Source of the DNA: Planctomycetia bacterium
Lineage (GTDB): Bacteria > Planctomycetota > Planctomycetia > Pirellulales > PNKZ01
DNA: 64,000 bases
Reading direction: 5' to 3'
Assembly (NCBI GenBank): GCA_021413845.1
Contig: JAIOPP010000067.1
Location: forward strand, 1-64,000
Shown: one piece after another, positions 8,683 to 18,437 of the stretch
Position numbering within the stretch: position 1 is the first letter of the stretch
Layout of the letters: each line of letters begins with the position of its first letter
Notes under the pieces: model-generated
What the model saw: the letters and a program-made list of their open reading frames with translations, nothing else
Databases searched by the model: none
Told to the model about the DNA's origin: nothing
Position numbers and translations under genes: made by a program

Positions 8683-10053
8683 CTAAACCGTGTCGACGGC
8701 CGGCAAGATGTACGGCTTTCGGTACTCGGCGCGAGTTCGGAACTTCTCCGCCTCGGAGTCGCCGGTGAACTTGTAGGCGTCGTAATCGAACTTCACCGTC
8801 CGGCCTACGCGCCACGCGATGTTGCCGAGGTGACAGAGCAAGCTCGACACCCGGCCGACGTTTTCGAGATCGGCATTCGGCTTCCCGCGGTTGCGCATGC
8901 AATCGAGGAAGTTGTTCACGTGAGCCATCTCGGCCGCGGTGCCGCGCGGCACTTCCTTGACCAACTCCGCCTTACGGCCGGCATAGTGGCGCCAGCGCTT
9001 ATTGCCGACGATGACGTAGCCCTTATCGCCGAACACGGCTGCCCCTTCGTCTTCGCCGTCGATCGGATACGGCGCCCAGACGCGCATTTCGTACGACAGC
9101 AGCCGGCCCGGATAGTCGTAGGTGACGAGCATCGTGTCGGGCCATTCTTGGGCATCGTCGAAGTAATACTTTCCGCCCGAGGCCGACACGGAGCGCGGTA
9201 GCCCGATCGGCTTCTCGCCCGACGCTTCGACCGCGGTCTCGAGCATCCAGCGAGCGATATCGAGCCGGTGGACGCCGTCGTTGCCGAGGTCGCCGGAGCC
9301 GTAGTCGAAGAACCAGCGCCAATTGCCGTGGAACCGCAAGGGGTTGAACTGCCGCTTCGGCGCGGCCCCGAGCCACACGTCGTAGTCGATCGTCGACGGC
9401 GCTTCGGAGTCGGGCGGGTTGCCGAGGTTTTTCTGCGGCGAGCTTTCCCAAGCCTTCGCCATCACGACGCGACCGAGATGCCCTTGCTTGATGTATTCAG
9501 CGAGCTCAAGCAGTTGCGGGTCGCTACGGGCTTGCGTGCCGAGCTGCACGACCCGGCCGTATTTCTTCGCGGCCGCCGTCATCACTTGGCCTTCTACCAA
9601 GTTGTGGCCGTCGGGCTTTTCGCAGTAGACGTCTTTGCCCCCTTGGCAGGCATGGATCGTTTGCAAGGCGTGCCAATGGTCGGGCGTGCCGAGGACGAGC
9701 GCGTCGATGCTCTTGTCGTCGATCAGGCGGCGATAGTCGGCGACCGGTTCGGGACGACGATCGAAGCGTTTTTCGAACTCGCCGTTGCGCCGGCCGAGCA
9801 CTTCCGAATCGATATCGCAAACGTACTTCACGTCGACCTGCTCGCTTGCGAAGCCGAAGTGGTTGAAGAGCGCATTGCCACGCCCTTTCACTCCGACGCA
9901 GCCGACCGTGATCTTGCCGTTCGCGAGGTCTTTGGCTTGCGCTCGGGGCCGGGGCAGTAAACTTGCCACGGTTAGAGCCGCTCCGGCTTGCGATGTTTGC
10001 GCGAGGAAGTCGCGACGATTCAAACCCTTCGTATCCGTATGTTTACCGCTCAT
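8683..10053 (-). CDS. Tat-exported Gfo/Idh/MocA-family oxidoreductase
   Basis: The 456-residue product begins with a twin-arginine leader (LNRRDFLAQTSQAGAAL, cleavage near RAQA, residue 40), so it is folded in the cytoplasm and exported. A Rossmann NAD(P) segment follows (ITVGCVGVKGRGNAL). The family signature is DVYCEKPDGHNL, with the catalytic EKP lysine, preceded by LGTPDHWHALQ. The C-terminal half is the alpha/beta dimerisation domain (GNWRWFFDYGSGDLGNDGVH). Such enzymes act on sugars and sugar derivatives, and planctomycetes carry many of them. It is divergent from a second Tat-type paralogue at 10357 and ends at a hairpin. Substrate unknown. Confidence 0.9.
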   Translation of the reverse strand: MSGKHTDTKGLNRRDFLAQTSQAGAALTVASLLPRPRAQAKDLANGKITVGCVGVKGRGNALFNHFGFASEQVDVKYVCDIDSEVLGRRNGEFEKRFDRRPEPVADYRRLIDDKSIDALVLGTPDHWHALQTIHACQGGKDVYCEKPDGHNLVEGQVMTAAAKKYGRVVQLGTQARSDPQLLELAEYIKQGHLGRVVMAKAWESSPQKNLGNPPDSEAPSTIDYDVWLGAAPKRQFNPLRFHGNWRWFFDYGSGDLGNDGVHRLDIARWMLETAVEASGEKPIGLPRSVSASGGKYYFDDAQEWPDTMLVTYDYPGRLLSYEMRVWAPYPIDGEDEGAAVFGDKGYVIVGNKRWRHYAGRKAELVKEVPRGTAAEMAHVNNFLDCMRNRGKPNADLENVGRVSSLLCHLGNIAWRVGRTVKFDYDAYKFTGDSEAEKFRTRAEYRKPYILPAVDTV

Positions 10054-10356
10054 GCGACGTTATCTCCCGCTGATGAATTCACTCCGATCGAACGGGCGGG
10101 CGAAGGGGATTTCGCTCGACCGTGATCTGCCTGACGAAAGCCTATGATGAACGTGCGGCGAGCGGGAGGCAAATAAAATAGAATCGCACATTGCGGTCGC
10201 CGGAGAGTGCGTGCATTTCGCTGAGTCGCCGGGTAGAATACTGCTCCGCATCCGTCAGGCCTTTGCGCGCTCGAGCACGGCACCTTTTCTAACGCCGTGT
10301 CGTGTTGCAGACCTGACGATCGAAAATTCAATCACGCTCGTTAGGAGATCTGATCC
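10054..10356. other. Divergent promoter region between two Tat-type oxidoreductase genes
   Basis: About 300 bases separate two divergent starts. An AGGAG ribosome site lies about 9 bases upstream of the ATG at 10357. No repeat or convincing operator palindrome was found, and short frames inside look non-coding. Confidence 0.5.
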
Positions 10357-11868
10357 ATGCCTCAAGACGCCGGTTCTTCGGATAACGTTTCACGCCGCAA
10401 CTTCATGAAGACCTCGGCCGCGACCGCTGCTGCCGCGGGAGTCGTGTCGAGTTTCGCGGCCCCTGCTCCGGCGAGCGCCGCCGACGCCAACGGTCGGATT
10501 CGGATCGGCTTCATCGGCCCTGGCGGACGAGGCTTCGGCGCGCATGTGAAGTCGCTCGCGAAGCTGCGCAGCGAAGGAGCGAACATCGATCTCGTTGCCG
10601 TCTCCGAGGTTTATAAGAACCAAGAAGACATGGTTTGCGACTACATCAAGAAAGAGACCGGAGTCGAAGCGAAGCGGTACGTCGACTACAACGACTTGCT
10701 CGCCGATCCGACCGTCGACGCCGTGTGCATCGGCACGCCCGACCATTGGCACCATCGGCAGATCATCGACTCGCTCAAGGCCGGCAAGCATGTCTATTGC
10801 GAAAAGCCGATGACGAAGAAGGTCGAGGAAGCGCTCGACGTCGTGAAGGCTTGGAAGTCGTCCGGCAAGGTGATGCAGGTCGGCGTGCAATCGACGAGCC
10901 TTCAAGTGTGGGACCAGGCTCGCAAGTTGATCGATGAAGGCAAGCTCGGCAAAGTGCTCGGTTTCCAAACCGAATACTTCCGCAACTCTAGCGTCGGCCA
11001 ATGGCGCTACTACAAGCTCGACAAAGATATGTCGCCGAAGACGGTCGACTGGAAGCGTTGGCTCGGCGTGAAGGAAGGCTTGGCCGAAAACATGGATTTC
11101 GATCGGGCCGTCTACGCTCAATGGCGCTGCTATTGGCCGTTCGGCTCGGGCATGTTCACCGACTTGTTCGTCCACCGCACGACCTCGATGCTCAAGGCGA
11201 CGGGCCTCCGCTACCCGGCGCGCGTCGTCGGCGCCGGCGGCATCTATCTCGAACTCGACACGCGCGAAGTGCCGGACGTCGCGACCGTCGTGGCCGATTA
11301 CAACGAAGGCTGCCAAGCGATCATCACCGCGACGATGTGCAACGAAAACTCCCGCATCAAGCAAGTCATTCGCGGGCACAACGGCGCGTTCGAGTTCGGC
11401 AACGGCGAACAGTTCAGCGAGTTCAAGTTCATGGCCGAGCGTCCGCAAGTGACGTTCGATAGCGCGCTGGTCGACGAAACGATCAAGACCGACTTGAACC
11501 CGGAAGACTTGAAGAAGTACGACACGACGTACCTGCACTTCAAGAACTGGCTCACCGCGATGATCGACAATAAGCCGGAAGCGTGTAACAACACGCCGGA
11601 CCTCGGAGCCGCGGCCGTGGCGACCGTGATCCTCGGTGCGCAGAGCTACCGGACCGGCAAGGTCTTCCACTTCGATGCCGAAAGCGGCACCTACAAAGAC
11701 GGCGACTCGTCGTGGGCCACGAAATGGGAAACCCTCTCGAAGCAACGCGGCAAGCCGACGCAAGTGCCGGGCTGGGCCGCCGGCGACAAAGGAAGCACGC
11801 TCCGACCACCGGAGTACATGTCGCTCGCCGGCCCATGGAAAGACGGCGTCGATCCAGCGGGAGCGTAA
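10357..11868 (+). CDS. Tat-exported Gfo/Idh/MocA-family oxidoreductase
   Basis: The 503-residue protein has a twin-arginine leader (SRRNFMKTSAATAAAAG, cleavage near ASAA, residue 45). It then has a glycine-rich NAD(P) loop (IGFIGPGGRGFG) and the family core CIGTPDHWHHRQ and HVYCEKPMTKKVEEA with the EKP lysine. The C-terminal domain contains FGSGMFTDLFVHRT and ends with a region rich in GDSSWATKWE. It is longer than cytoplasmic family members (about 340-390) because of the leader and C-terminal tail. It is divergently paired with the gene at 8683 and followed by a strong terminator. The ATG at 10357 has an AGGAG site. Substrate unknown, likely a carbohydrate derivative in the periplasm. Confidence 0.92.
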   Translation: MPQDAGSSDNVSRRNFMKTSAATAAAAGVVSSFAAPAPASAADANGRIRIGFIGPGGRGFGAHVKSLAKLRSEGANIDLVAVSEVYKNQEDMVCDYIKKETGVEAKRYVDYNDLLADPTVDAVCIGTPDHWHHRQIIDSLKAGKHVYCEKPMTKKVEEALDVVKAWKSSGKVMQVGVQSTSLQVWDQARKLIDEGKLGKVLGFQTEYFRNSSVGQWRYYKLDKDMSPKTVDWKRWLGVKEGLAENMDFDRAVYAQWRCYWPFGSGMFTDLFVHRTTSMLKATGLRYPARVVGAGGIYLELDTREVPDVATVVADYNEGCQAIITATMCNENSRIKQVIRGHNGAFEFGNGEQFSEFKFMAERPQVTFDSALVDETIKTDLNPEDLKKYDTTYLHFKNWLTAMIDNKPEACNNTPDLGAAAVATVILGAQSYRTGKVFHFDAESGTYKDGDSSWATKWETLSKQRGKPTQVPGWAAGDKGSTLRPPEYMSLAGPWKDGVDPAGA

Positions 11869-11901
11869 GTTGCTCGCGGTTGGTTGATCGATTGAGATAG
11901 A

Positions 11902-11945
11902 ACAACGACGCCCGGCATTGCGAGATGCCGGGCGTTGTTTTTTTT
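11902..11945 (+). terminator. Strong rho-independent terminator
   Basis: CAACGACGCCCGGCAT and ATGCCGGGCGTTG pair with a short loop, and the right arm runs into nine T residues. It sits about 35 bases after the oxidoreductase stop. Confidence 0.9.
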
Positions 11946-12031
11946 GAGCGGCGAGTAACTGCGACGAGTATAAGCGGTGAGGAACCGGCCGGCTTACACC
12001 GGCCGCTCGCCTCGGAGGTTTTCGTCGTGCG

Positions 12032-13042
12032 CTAGAACTCTAAGAACACGCGGCGGTTTTCGGTGAAGCTGTCGTTGGCTGCGCGGACGACGGTGAGTGC
12101 GCGGTAGGTGTCTTCCAGGCCGCCGGCGTTACGCACGAGGCTCGTTACCGCGCGGTGGAACTGGCCGATCATCATCTCGCCGACCGGCCGCTCGCTTTCG
12201 AGCGACTCTTGATGTCGGCCGGCGTTGTCGAACCAGACGAGCGTCGACGGAAGATCGATGAACGCGATGCCGTTTTCGCACGCGACCTGCAGCGCCGCCG
12301 GCGGGCGGTAGGCCACGGCTTCGGCCCAGGCCGAAGGCATGTAGCGCCCGCAACTGATCTGCGCCGTGGCCGACGTGCCGGGGCCGTTCTTCAGGTCGCC
12401 GAAGTCGAGGCTCATCATCTGGTAGTCGTCGTGCTTCGGCTCTTCGCCCCGATAATGCCGCACGCCGACGACCGAAGTCGGCTCGCTGCCGACCACGTAG
12501 CGGCACCAATCGATCAACTCCATCAAGTCGTTCGACGGCGACTGGTTCGAGCCCGGCTTTCCTTGCTGATGTTCGGCCGGCACGCGGGCATGGCAGAACA
12601 ACAGCTTCGGCTTGCCGAGCCGTGTGGCGATCAGTTCCTTAAGCCGCAGCGTGGCCGGGGCGTGGCGGCGCGGGAATTCGGTCATAAACGCGACGCCCGA
12701 CTCATCGACCCGCTGCTTGACGAGCTGCGCCTGTTCGGGATCGAGTTGCAGGCTGTTTACGCAGTAGATCGCCTTCCCGGCATCGCAAGCGGCGAGAATC
12801 GGCAGATAGCCGTACCATTGCGGAGCGAGCATCAGCACGGCATCGATATCGGGCCGCTGAGCGAGCGAGCGGAAGCCGTCGCAAGCCTGAGCGTTCCATT
12901 CGCGCGCGGCCTGCTCGGCCCGGAGCGCAATCTGGTCGCAGACGGCGCAGACCTCGAACCGGTCGCTCAGCGTACGCAACGCAGGCCGGTGGCGCGACTC
13001 CCATTGGTTGCCGAGCCCGATAAGACCGACGCGAAGCTTCAT
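12032..13042 (-). CDS. Gfo/Idh/MocA-like protein lacking the EKP motif
   Basis: The start is set at ATG 13042 (MKLRVGLIGLGNQWESRH), giving 336 residues and no leader. The N-terminus is a Rossmann NAD(P) fold (GLIGLGNQW, later CAVCDQ) and the layout follows the family (DAVLMLAPQWYGYL). Where relatives read EKP, this one reads AIYCVNSLQLDPEQA, so the catalytic lysine is missing. The C-terminal domain has FPRRHAPATLRL and SNDLMELIDWCRYVV. It may have lost dehydrogenase activity or use other residues. It lies among three canonical paralogues in tail-to-tail or divergent order and is divergent from the thioredoxin-like gene. Function unknown. Confidence 0.85.
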   Translation of the reverse strand: MKLRVGLIGLGNQWESRHRPALRTLSDRFEVCAVCDQIALRAEQAAREWNAQACDGFRSLAQRPDIDAVLMLAPQWYGYLPILAACDAGKAIYCVNSLQLDPEQAQLVKQRVDESGVAFMTEFPRRHAPATLRLKELIATRLGKPKLLFCHARVPAEHQQGKPGSNQSPSNDLMELIDWCRYVVGSEPTSVVGVRHYRGEEPKHDDYQMMSLDFGDLKNGPGTSATAQISCGRYMPSAWAEAVAYRPPAALQVACENGIAFIDLPSTLVWFDNAGRHQESLESERPVGEMMIGQFHRAVTSLVRNAGGLEDTYRALTVVRAANDSFTENRRVFLEF

Positions 13043-13433
13043 GCTGGTTGCCGTGATAAGGTGCGCCGGCTCGGTAATTCCCTGGACATTCGTGCGCGAT
13101 CGACTCGGGCGAACGGGAAACCCTAGGCTCAGCTTGGTTCGACGTCGGGGCGGATTATAGCCGGCAGAAGACGTAAAGCCAAAAGGAAAAATAGTTTCGC
13201 TCGATAACTCGCGCCCGAAAGTTTCCGGCTTCAGCGGCAGCGCTAAAACAAATCGATCGGAAATACCGAATCGGTTGCGGACACGGACGCTTGCACTGTC
13301 AAGCGATGCCGGTAAACTGGCGAACTCTTGTCGATCGCGCAGATTTTGACGCTCCGCTTTTATGCGGGTCGATCTTCGCCGAACGAGGCAAGTTTTCCTC
13401 CGTTTTCCAACGTTTTCCGAACAAGGAACAGAC
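13043..13433. other. Divergent intergenic region upstream of the thioredoxin-like gene
   Basis: About 390 bases with no good gene; frames entering from both sides are upstream extensions lacking start signals. A possible sigma70-type promoter reads TTGCAC (13291-13296), 16-base spacer, TAAACT (13313-13318), pointing toward the thioredoxin-like gene. An AAGGAA ribosome site precedes the ATG at 13434 by 5 bases. Confidence 0.45.
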
Positions 13434-13844
13434 ATGATTCACGCGGCATTGGCGGCCCTTTTGCAAACTGCGGTCCTTTCGGCGAGCCCGCTCACTTACG
13501 AACAAGCCTTCGAAGAAAACGCGAAGACCGGCAAGCCGCTCGTCGTGTTGATCGGAGCCGAATGGTGCCCGGGCTGCGTGACCATGAAGCGGTCGTCGAT
13601 GCCCGCGGTCGCCAAAGATGCCGTTTTCGGCGAAGTCGCCTACACGGTGCTCGACACCGACAAGCAGACCGCGATCGCGCAGCAAATGATGCAAGGGGGC
13701 TCGATCCCGCAACTGGTCATGTTCCACAAGACCGCCGCCGGCTGGCAGCACGACCGACTCGTCGGAGCCCAAAGCCCGACGGCGATCATCCAGTTTTTGC
13801 GCAAGGGGATTAAAGCCGCGACGGGAAAGATCGCGTCGAACTAG
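13434..13844 (+). CDS. Secreted thioredoxin-fold protein
   Basis: The ATG at 13434 has an AAGGAA site 5 bases upstream and yields a signal peptide (MIHAALAALLQTAVLSASP); the frame continues upstream but that part reads as non-coding. The 136-residue product has the thioredoxin active site WCPGC at Cys45 and Cys48 after LVVLIGAE, then SIPQLVMF, which contains the cis-proline. This points to a small extracytoplasmic thiol-disulfide or reductase-like protein. The CPGC dipeptide is unusual for thioredoxin (CGPC). Its specific partner is unknown. Confidence 0.85.
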   Translation: MIHAALAALLQTAVLSASPLTYEQAFEENAKTGKPLVVLIGAEWCPGCVTMKRSSMPAVAKDAVFGEVAYTVLDTDKQTAIAQQMMQGGSIPQLVMFHKTAAGWQHDRLVGAQSPTAIIQFLRKGIKAATGKIASN

Positions 13845-13888
13845 CTCGCGCAGCTTCGATGGCGCTACCGAGCTAATGTTTCTAAAGA

Positions 13889-13922
13889 CCGAGAGCCGCG
13901 AGATGAAACTCGCGGCTCTCGG
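13889..13922. terminator. Bidirectional hairpin terminator
   Basis: CCGAGAGCCGCGAG and CTCGCGGCTCTCGG form a perfect 14-bp stem around the loop atgaaa, between two convergent genes (stops at 13844 and 13944). The plus side is followed by a weak GTTT. Confidence 0.8.
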
Positions 13923-13943
13923 CGTTTACTGCTCTCGGTGTTT

Positions 13944-15044
13944 TTAGAGCAACGTGAGCGGGTTCACGCGCGTCTTGAGCGGCAGCGGCACCGGCCCGCC
14001 GACTCGTTGCGACTCGAAGATCGCGTTGATCATTTCGATCGTGCCCCGTCCGTCATACGCGCTGCAGAGCGGTTGCCGATCTTGTTCGATCGCGGCGACG
14101 AGGTCTTTCACCGCCGCGACGTTGCCGCCGTGCATATCGCTTACGTCGGTTTCCGGCTTTCCGATTCCTTGCGTCGAGACCGGAACCCACTTCGAGCCGG
14201 TTCGGCCCGGCGACCAAGCGCCGTCGTCGAGATAGTTGGTCGTCGGGTGATAGCCGGTCGTCATCTCGAAGATGCCGGCCGAGCCGAGGATCTGAATAGC
14301 GAAGCGCGACTTCTTCGCGCCCACACCGCGCTGTGAGCCGAAGTATGCCGTTGCGCCGCCGGGCAAGCCGAACATTCCCGCGACGTTGTCGCCGCAGAGC
14401 GGGCCGATCTGCTCCGGGCCATCGATCACATCCGACTTCGTGATCGCATGCCCCCCCTGCTCCACGCGGCCGAAGCACCACGTGGGATCACCGCCGAAGG
14501 TGCGGACCAGGTTGAAGAGGTGTGAGCCGAGCACCCACATGTCTTCGGCACCTCCCCGATGATCCTCTTTGCCCCGTGCGCGGATTTCCAAGAGCTTCCC
14601 GATCTTGCCGTCGGCGATCGCCTGCTTCACGACGTCGATCGTCGGGCTGTAGCGCGTCTGATGCGCGAGCGCCAGCTTCACGTGTCGCTGTTCGCAGGCC
14701 GCGATGATCGCGTCGGCCTCGGCGAGCGACCGGCAAAACGGCTTCTCCATATACATATGAATGCCGCGCTCGGCGCAAGCCAAGGCCATCTCTTGATGAC
14801 GATCGAGCCAGCGCGGCCCGATGCCGACGATCTCGGGCTTCGCTTTGTCGAGCATTTCGCGATAGTCGGTGAAGCTCTCTTTCGCGTGCGTGAGCTTCAT
14901 CATCTTCGGGATGGCGGCCTTGTTGTCTTCGGCCAAGGCGACGACTTCCATGCCCGGCACGTCGTGCCACACGGTATCGACTCCGTGGCCGTAGTTGCCG
15001 CGGCCGGTACTGCCGATCACGGCGACGCGATAAGTTTTCGCCAT
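13944..15044 (-). CDS. Cytoplasmic Gfo/Idh/MocA-family oxidoreductase
   Basis: A 366-residue protein without a leader. It opens with an NAD(P) Rossmann motif (YRVAVIGSTGRGNYGHG) and has GIGPRWLDRHQE, then HMYMEKPFCRSLAEAD with the catalytic EKP lysine. The substrate domain contains MWVLGSHLFNLVRTFGG, with a His in the usual active-site position. It is the only canonical soluble member of the four paralogues in this stretch. It probably oxidises or reduces a sugar or cyclitol; the substrate cannot be told. It ends at a shared terminator with the thioredoxin-like gene. Confidence 0.9.
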   Translation of the reverse strand: MAKTYRVAVIGSTGRGNYGHGVDTVWHDVPGMEVVALAEDNKAAIPKMMKLTHAKESFTDYREMLDKAKPEIVGIGPRWLDRHQEMALACAERGIHMYMEKPFCRSLAEADAIIAACEQRHVKLALAHQTRYSPTIDVVKQAIADGKIGKLLEIRARGKEDHRGGAEDMWVLGSHLFNLVRTFGGDPTWCFGRVEQGGHAITKSDVIDGPEQIGPLCGDNVAGMFGLPGGATAYFGSQRGVGAKKSRFAIQILGSAGIFEMTTGYHPTTNYLDDGAWSPGRTGSKWVPVSTQGIGKPETDVSDMHGGNVAAVKDLVAAIEQDRQPLCSAYDGRGTIEMINAIFESQRVGGPVPLPLKTRVNPLTLL

Positions 15045-15190
15045 CAGTGAATCTCCGAAACGGTGGGGTGTGCGAGGCGGGATGAGCCGGGCCGGCAGAG
15101 AGAGAGGCGGCGTCAGAGAGGCTCAGTGTAGCTAAGAGGGCCGGCCGACACCAGAATTTTGCGTCGCACCAGGCGGAGAGTTGCGCGAGC

Positions 15191-17221
15191 CTACGACACG
15201 CGGTTCGGCGGCTGATCTTGCAACTCGTAGCGACGAATCTTCCGATCGAGCGTCGAGCGCTCGATGCCGAGAATGGTCGACGTTTGGCTTTTGTTCCAGT
15301 TCGTGCTCTTGAGCACCGCGAGGATATGTCGGCGTTCCATCTCGGCGAGCGAGCAAGGCTTGAAGTCGGGAGCCGAGCCCGGCACGTCGATCGTATCGCC
15401 CGACGTGGGCAGCTTCGAGAGGAGCAAATCCCCTTCTTCGATATACTCGCCGCTGCAGAGCACGATCGCCCGCTCGACGACGTTCTTCAACTCGCGCACG
15501 TTGCCGGGCCAGCGATAGCGGACCATCTGCTCCATCGCCTTCGGCGTGAAGCCCTTCAGCTTGCGACCGGTCTCGCCCGTAAAGCGATTGAAGAAGTGAT
15601 ACGCGATTTCGGCGATGTCTTCCGGTCGCTTGCGCAACGGCGGAACGAGGATCTCCAACACATGCAAGCGGAAGTAAAGATCGCGGCGGAAGATGCCGTC
15701 GGTCACGGCTTTCTCGAGATCGCGATTCGTCGCCGCGATCACGCGGACGTCGACCTTCACCGGCTCGCTGCCGCCGACGCGCTCGAACGGATGGCCCTCG
15801 AGTACGCGAAGGAACTTGGCTTGAATCGCCGGACTCATCTCGCCGATTTCGTCGAGCATGAGGGTCCCTTGGTTCGACGCTTCGAACTTGCCGATCTTGC
15901 GCCCGACCGCTCCGGTGAACGCCCCCTTCTCATGGCCGAAGAGCTCGCTTTCGAGCAGCGTTTCCGAGAGCGCCGCGCAGTTTAAGCAGACGAACGGACC
16001 TTTGCGTCGAGGGCTGGAGAAATGGACGGCCCGCGCGACGAGCTCTTTGCCGACTCCGCTTTCGCCGCGGATCAAGACGGTGGCGTTGTTCGGTGCGGCC
16101 CGCGCGATTTCATCGGCGACGCGCTGCATCGTCCGGCTCGTGCCGACGATTTCGCTTTCCGCACCGAGGCGTTGCCGGAGCTGCACGTTTTCATCGCGCA
16201 CCGTACTGAGATTTTCGGCGAGTTCTTGCCGCCGCTTCAAATTCTGCAGCGCGACGCCGACCGTATCGGCAACCGCCAGCGTAAACTCGAGGTCGTCCGG
16301 GTCGGGCATCCGTTCCGGCTTCGTCGAATATAAATGGATGAGCCCGACGATCTTATCGTTGCGACGAATCGGAGCGCACATCACGCTCACGGCGTGAATC
16401 TCTCCTTTGCTGTCGCGGCTCGTCACCGTGCTGTCGCCGATTACGTTGCGCGCGAGCACCGCCTCTCCTTCGCGCAACACCGTGGCCGCGAGGAACGGTG
16501 AAATGCGATGATACGGCAATTCGGTCGTGCTTTCCGAGGCGACGACTTCGAGATCGGCATCGCGCGGCTCGTTCGAAGCGTTGCGCCGCAACAGTAAGAC
16601 GGCCCCGGCATCGACTCCCGCACTCTCGAACACTCCGGCCAAGGCGAGCTGCGCCACCGAAAACGGATCGGTCGCCTTCGCCAGCTCGAACGCCAAGCGG
16701 CAAAGCTTCGCTGCGGCGCGGCCTACCTTCGGGATGTTCTCCGGATCTTCTTTGTCGGGATCTAAGAACTTCGTCTGCATCCGACGATGCGTGATCATCG
16801 TCGGCTCGTGGATATTGAGCGACGAATCGCTATCGCTGAGCGGGGCCTGCGTGATCGCGGAGCCGACGAGCGGCAGCGTCCGCACCATCGGGCTCGATTC
16901 GGGAAACGCTTTCGTCAGATCGTAGACGAAGGCGAGTTGCGAGTTGCCGATCCGAATGACGTCGCCGGGATTGAGCAATTGCTCGGAGCGAACCGTGGCC
17001 TCGCCGAGTAGCGTGCCGTTGCGGCTCTCTAAGTCACGCACGAACCAATGGTCGTCGCGGAAGAACACTTCGGCGTGGCAACGACTACACCGATCGTCTT
17101 TCATGACGATCTGGTTCGTCGGCGCTCTGCCGATCGTGGCGGTTTGCCCCGGCACCAAACGAAAGACGTCGGTCCACTTCGCCCCTTCGCGGATTACTAA
17201 GTAGGCAAGACTTGGGGGCAT
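15191..17221 (-). CDS. FHA-GAF-sigma54 activator with Fis-type HTH
   Basis: From ATG 17221 the product has 676 residues; a GTG at 17275 would add 18. Domains in order: FHA (about 5-105, GRAPTNQIV and SRNGT), GAF (about 180-325), sigma54-interaction AAA+ (about 355-590), Fis-type helix-turn-helix (about 625-665). The AAA+ part has Walker A GESGVGKE at 386-393, the sigma54 loop GAFTGA at 433-438, Walker B LMLDEIGE at 454-461, and [10 protein letters not shown]. It should drive transcription from -24/-12 promoters. The FHA domain suggests control by a phosphothreonine partner, hence by Ser/Thr kinases, instead of a receiver domain. No target promoter was identified. Confidence 0.93.
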   Translation of the reverse strand: MPPSLAYLVIREGAKWTDVFRLVPGQTATIGRAPTNQIVMKDDRCSRCHAEVFFRDDHWFVRDLESRNGTLLGEATVRSEQLLNPGDVIRIGNSQLAFVYDLTKAFPESSPMVRTLPLVGSAITQAPLSDSDSSLNIHEPTMITHRRMQTKFLDPDKEDPENIPKVGRAAAKLCRLAFELAKATDPFSVAQLALAGVFESAGVDAGAVLLLRRNASNEPRDADLEVVASESTTELPYHRISPFLAATVLREGEAVLARNVIGDSTVTSRDSKGEIHAVSVMCAPIRRNDKIVGLIHLYSTKPERMPDPDDLEFTLAVADTVGVALQNLKRRQELAENLSTVRDENVQLRQRLGAESEIVGTSRTMQRVADEIARAAPNNATVLIRGESGVGKELVARAVHFSSPRRKGPFVCLNCAALSETLLESELFGHEKGAFTGAVGRKIGKFEASNQGTLMLDEIGEMSPAIQAKFLRVLEGHPFERVGGSEPVKVDVRVIAATNRDLEKAVTDGIFRRDLYFRLHVLEILVPPLRKRPEDIAEIAYHFFNRFTGETGRKLKGFTPKAMEQMVRYRWPGNVRELKNVVERAIVLCSGEYIEEGDLLLSKLPTSGDTIDVPGSAPDFKPCSLAEMERRHILAVLKSTNWNKSQTSTILGIERSTLDRKIRRYELQDQPPNRVS

Positions 17222-17612
17222 AACGCTCAAAGAAGGGCCCCGAGGGTTCGTTCGTTTAGGTCGGTTTTTCGGCACTTCTCGGTGAAGATCGAGGGTCCGA
17301 CCGCCGAAAACCGCTCCATTGTTACCTTAGTCTTCGCGACCCCGGACATGCAAGCCTACCCCCGAGTTCCGACAAAAAGCCGAGGAAGTGCCCGCAAGAG
17401 CCCCCTTTCTTGTTCGTCGTATCACTATGGAAATCGAGGCTCTGTAAGGGATATTCGGGTTTTTCGCGATGCTTCGGTTTGGAACATTACGTTTTCCGAA
17501 GCCGAGTCAAAGTTAACGTAGAAAGAATTGTTGGCCGGCGAAGAGTGGGTATCATGGGATGTAAGTAACGCCGGTCGGCCATTCTCAACACCTCTTTTCG
17601 TGCTGAATCACC
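17222..17612. other. Intergenic region between the sigma54 activator and a secreted protein gene
   Basis: About 390 bases (340 if the activator starts at the GTG) with no convincing gene. A possible promoter for the plus-strand gene is TTGTTG (17528-17533), 16-base spacer, TATCAT (17550-17555). Overlapping it, ttggccggcg and cgccggtcggcca form an imperfect inverted repeat (17531-17581). Confidence 0.4.
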
Positions 17613-18437
17613 ATGAGCTTGCTTCGTCATTGCGGTCTGGCGTGCGTCGTGTTCGGGCTCTCGGTTTTGGAGTTCGGCGTAAGCTCCAGTGCTTTCGCGC
17701 AAGCCGACGCGAACAACCCTTATAAGCAATTGGAATCGACGAAGGGGGTCTGGCCTCCTTTCTATAAGCCCGATCCGCAAGACGAGACCTATACGAAGTT
17801 GATGGCCGAAGGCTGGTGCAAGCCGAACGGCAAGCGCGCCCAAAATTACTATCTCTCGAAGATGGTCGACGTAAACAAGCTCCCCGAGTTTGCCTTCGAG
17901 GGGAAGATTACGGGCATGCACAAGGGCTCGATGTCCGCCACGGACAGCCGCAGCGGCGAGTCGATGCTCGTCATGATTCACGAAGATCCGTCGATCAGCC
18001 AAGTCATCGTGCATGGCAAAGGGACGAAGGAAATGCTCACGACCGGCAAGTTCGTCCGGTTCGTAGGCCGGGTCGATGCGACCGGTGCCTGCGCGGAAAA
18101 GATCGAAAGTATCGAGCTCACCACCCCCGGCGTTTCGCTGATCACTCCGGTCGAGCCGAACAAGACGCAAAATCTATTCGGCAAGATCGTGCGTCGCGAC
18201 GGCGAGCGCATGGTCGTCTTGGCCCCGACGGGCAAAGTTCATCGCCTCACCTTCGAGCTGGCTCCCGAGGCGGCGGTGGAAACGCGCGTTTCCGACTACC
18301 GTTCCGCCGGAGTAGGCGACACGATCAAAGTGAAATGCCGAATCTTCCGGTCGACGACCCCGGTACAGGCTTTCTGCTTCGCCGACGAACTCGATGTCGT
18401 GGCAACCACGAAGGTTCAAGTCGCGAAAACCAAATAG
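17613..18437 (+). CDS. Secreted protein of unknown function
   Basis: The 274-residue product has a signal peptide (hydrophobic to about residue 25, cleavage near AFAQA at 30). The mature part has no motif I recognise. It starts with an acidic/aromatic stretch (PPFYKPDPQDE), contains a single GWCKPNG cysteine and two more later (GACAEK, VKCRIF). The C-terminal half (VGDTIKVKCRIFR, FVRFVGRVDATG) looks like short beta-strands in small barrel or OB-like units. It stands alone between the activator and a DUF1598 gene. No function is proposed. Confidence 0.75.
   Translation: MSLLRHCGLACVVFGLSVLEFGVSSSAFAQADANNPYKQLESTKGVWPPFYKPDPQDETYTKLMAEGWCKPNGKRAQNYYLSKMVDVNKLPEFAFEGKITGMHKGSMSATDSRSGESMLVMIHEDPSISQVIVHGKGTKEMLTTGKFVRFVGRVDATGACAEKIESIELTTPGVSLITPVEPNKTQNLFGKIVRRDGERMVVLAPTGKVHRLTFELAPEAAVETRVSDYRSAGVGDTIKVKCRIFRSTTPVQAFCFADELDVVATTKVQVAKTK

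Noticed and set aside
7295-8686. A 463-codon plus-strand frame opposite the Nramp-like gene.
   Set aside because: Reads as Arg/His/Glu-rich mirror of a membrane protein; no start signal.
8510-8902. Upstream extension of the transporter frame by 131 codons.
   Set aside because: Overlaps the end of the oxidoreductase gene and a terminator hairpin; no family sequence there. ATG 8509 is better.
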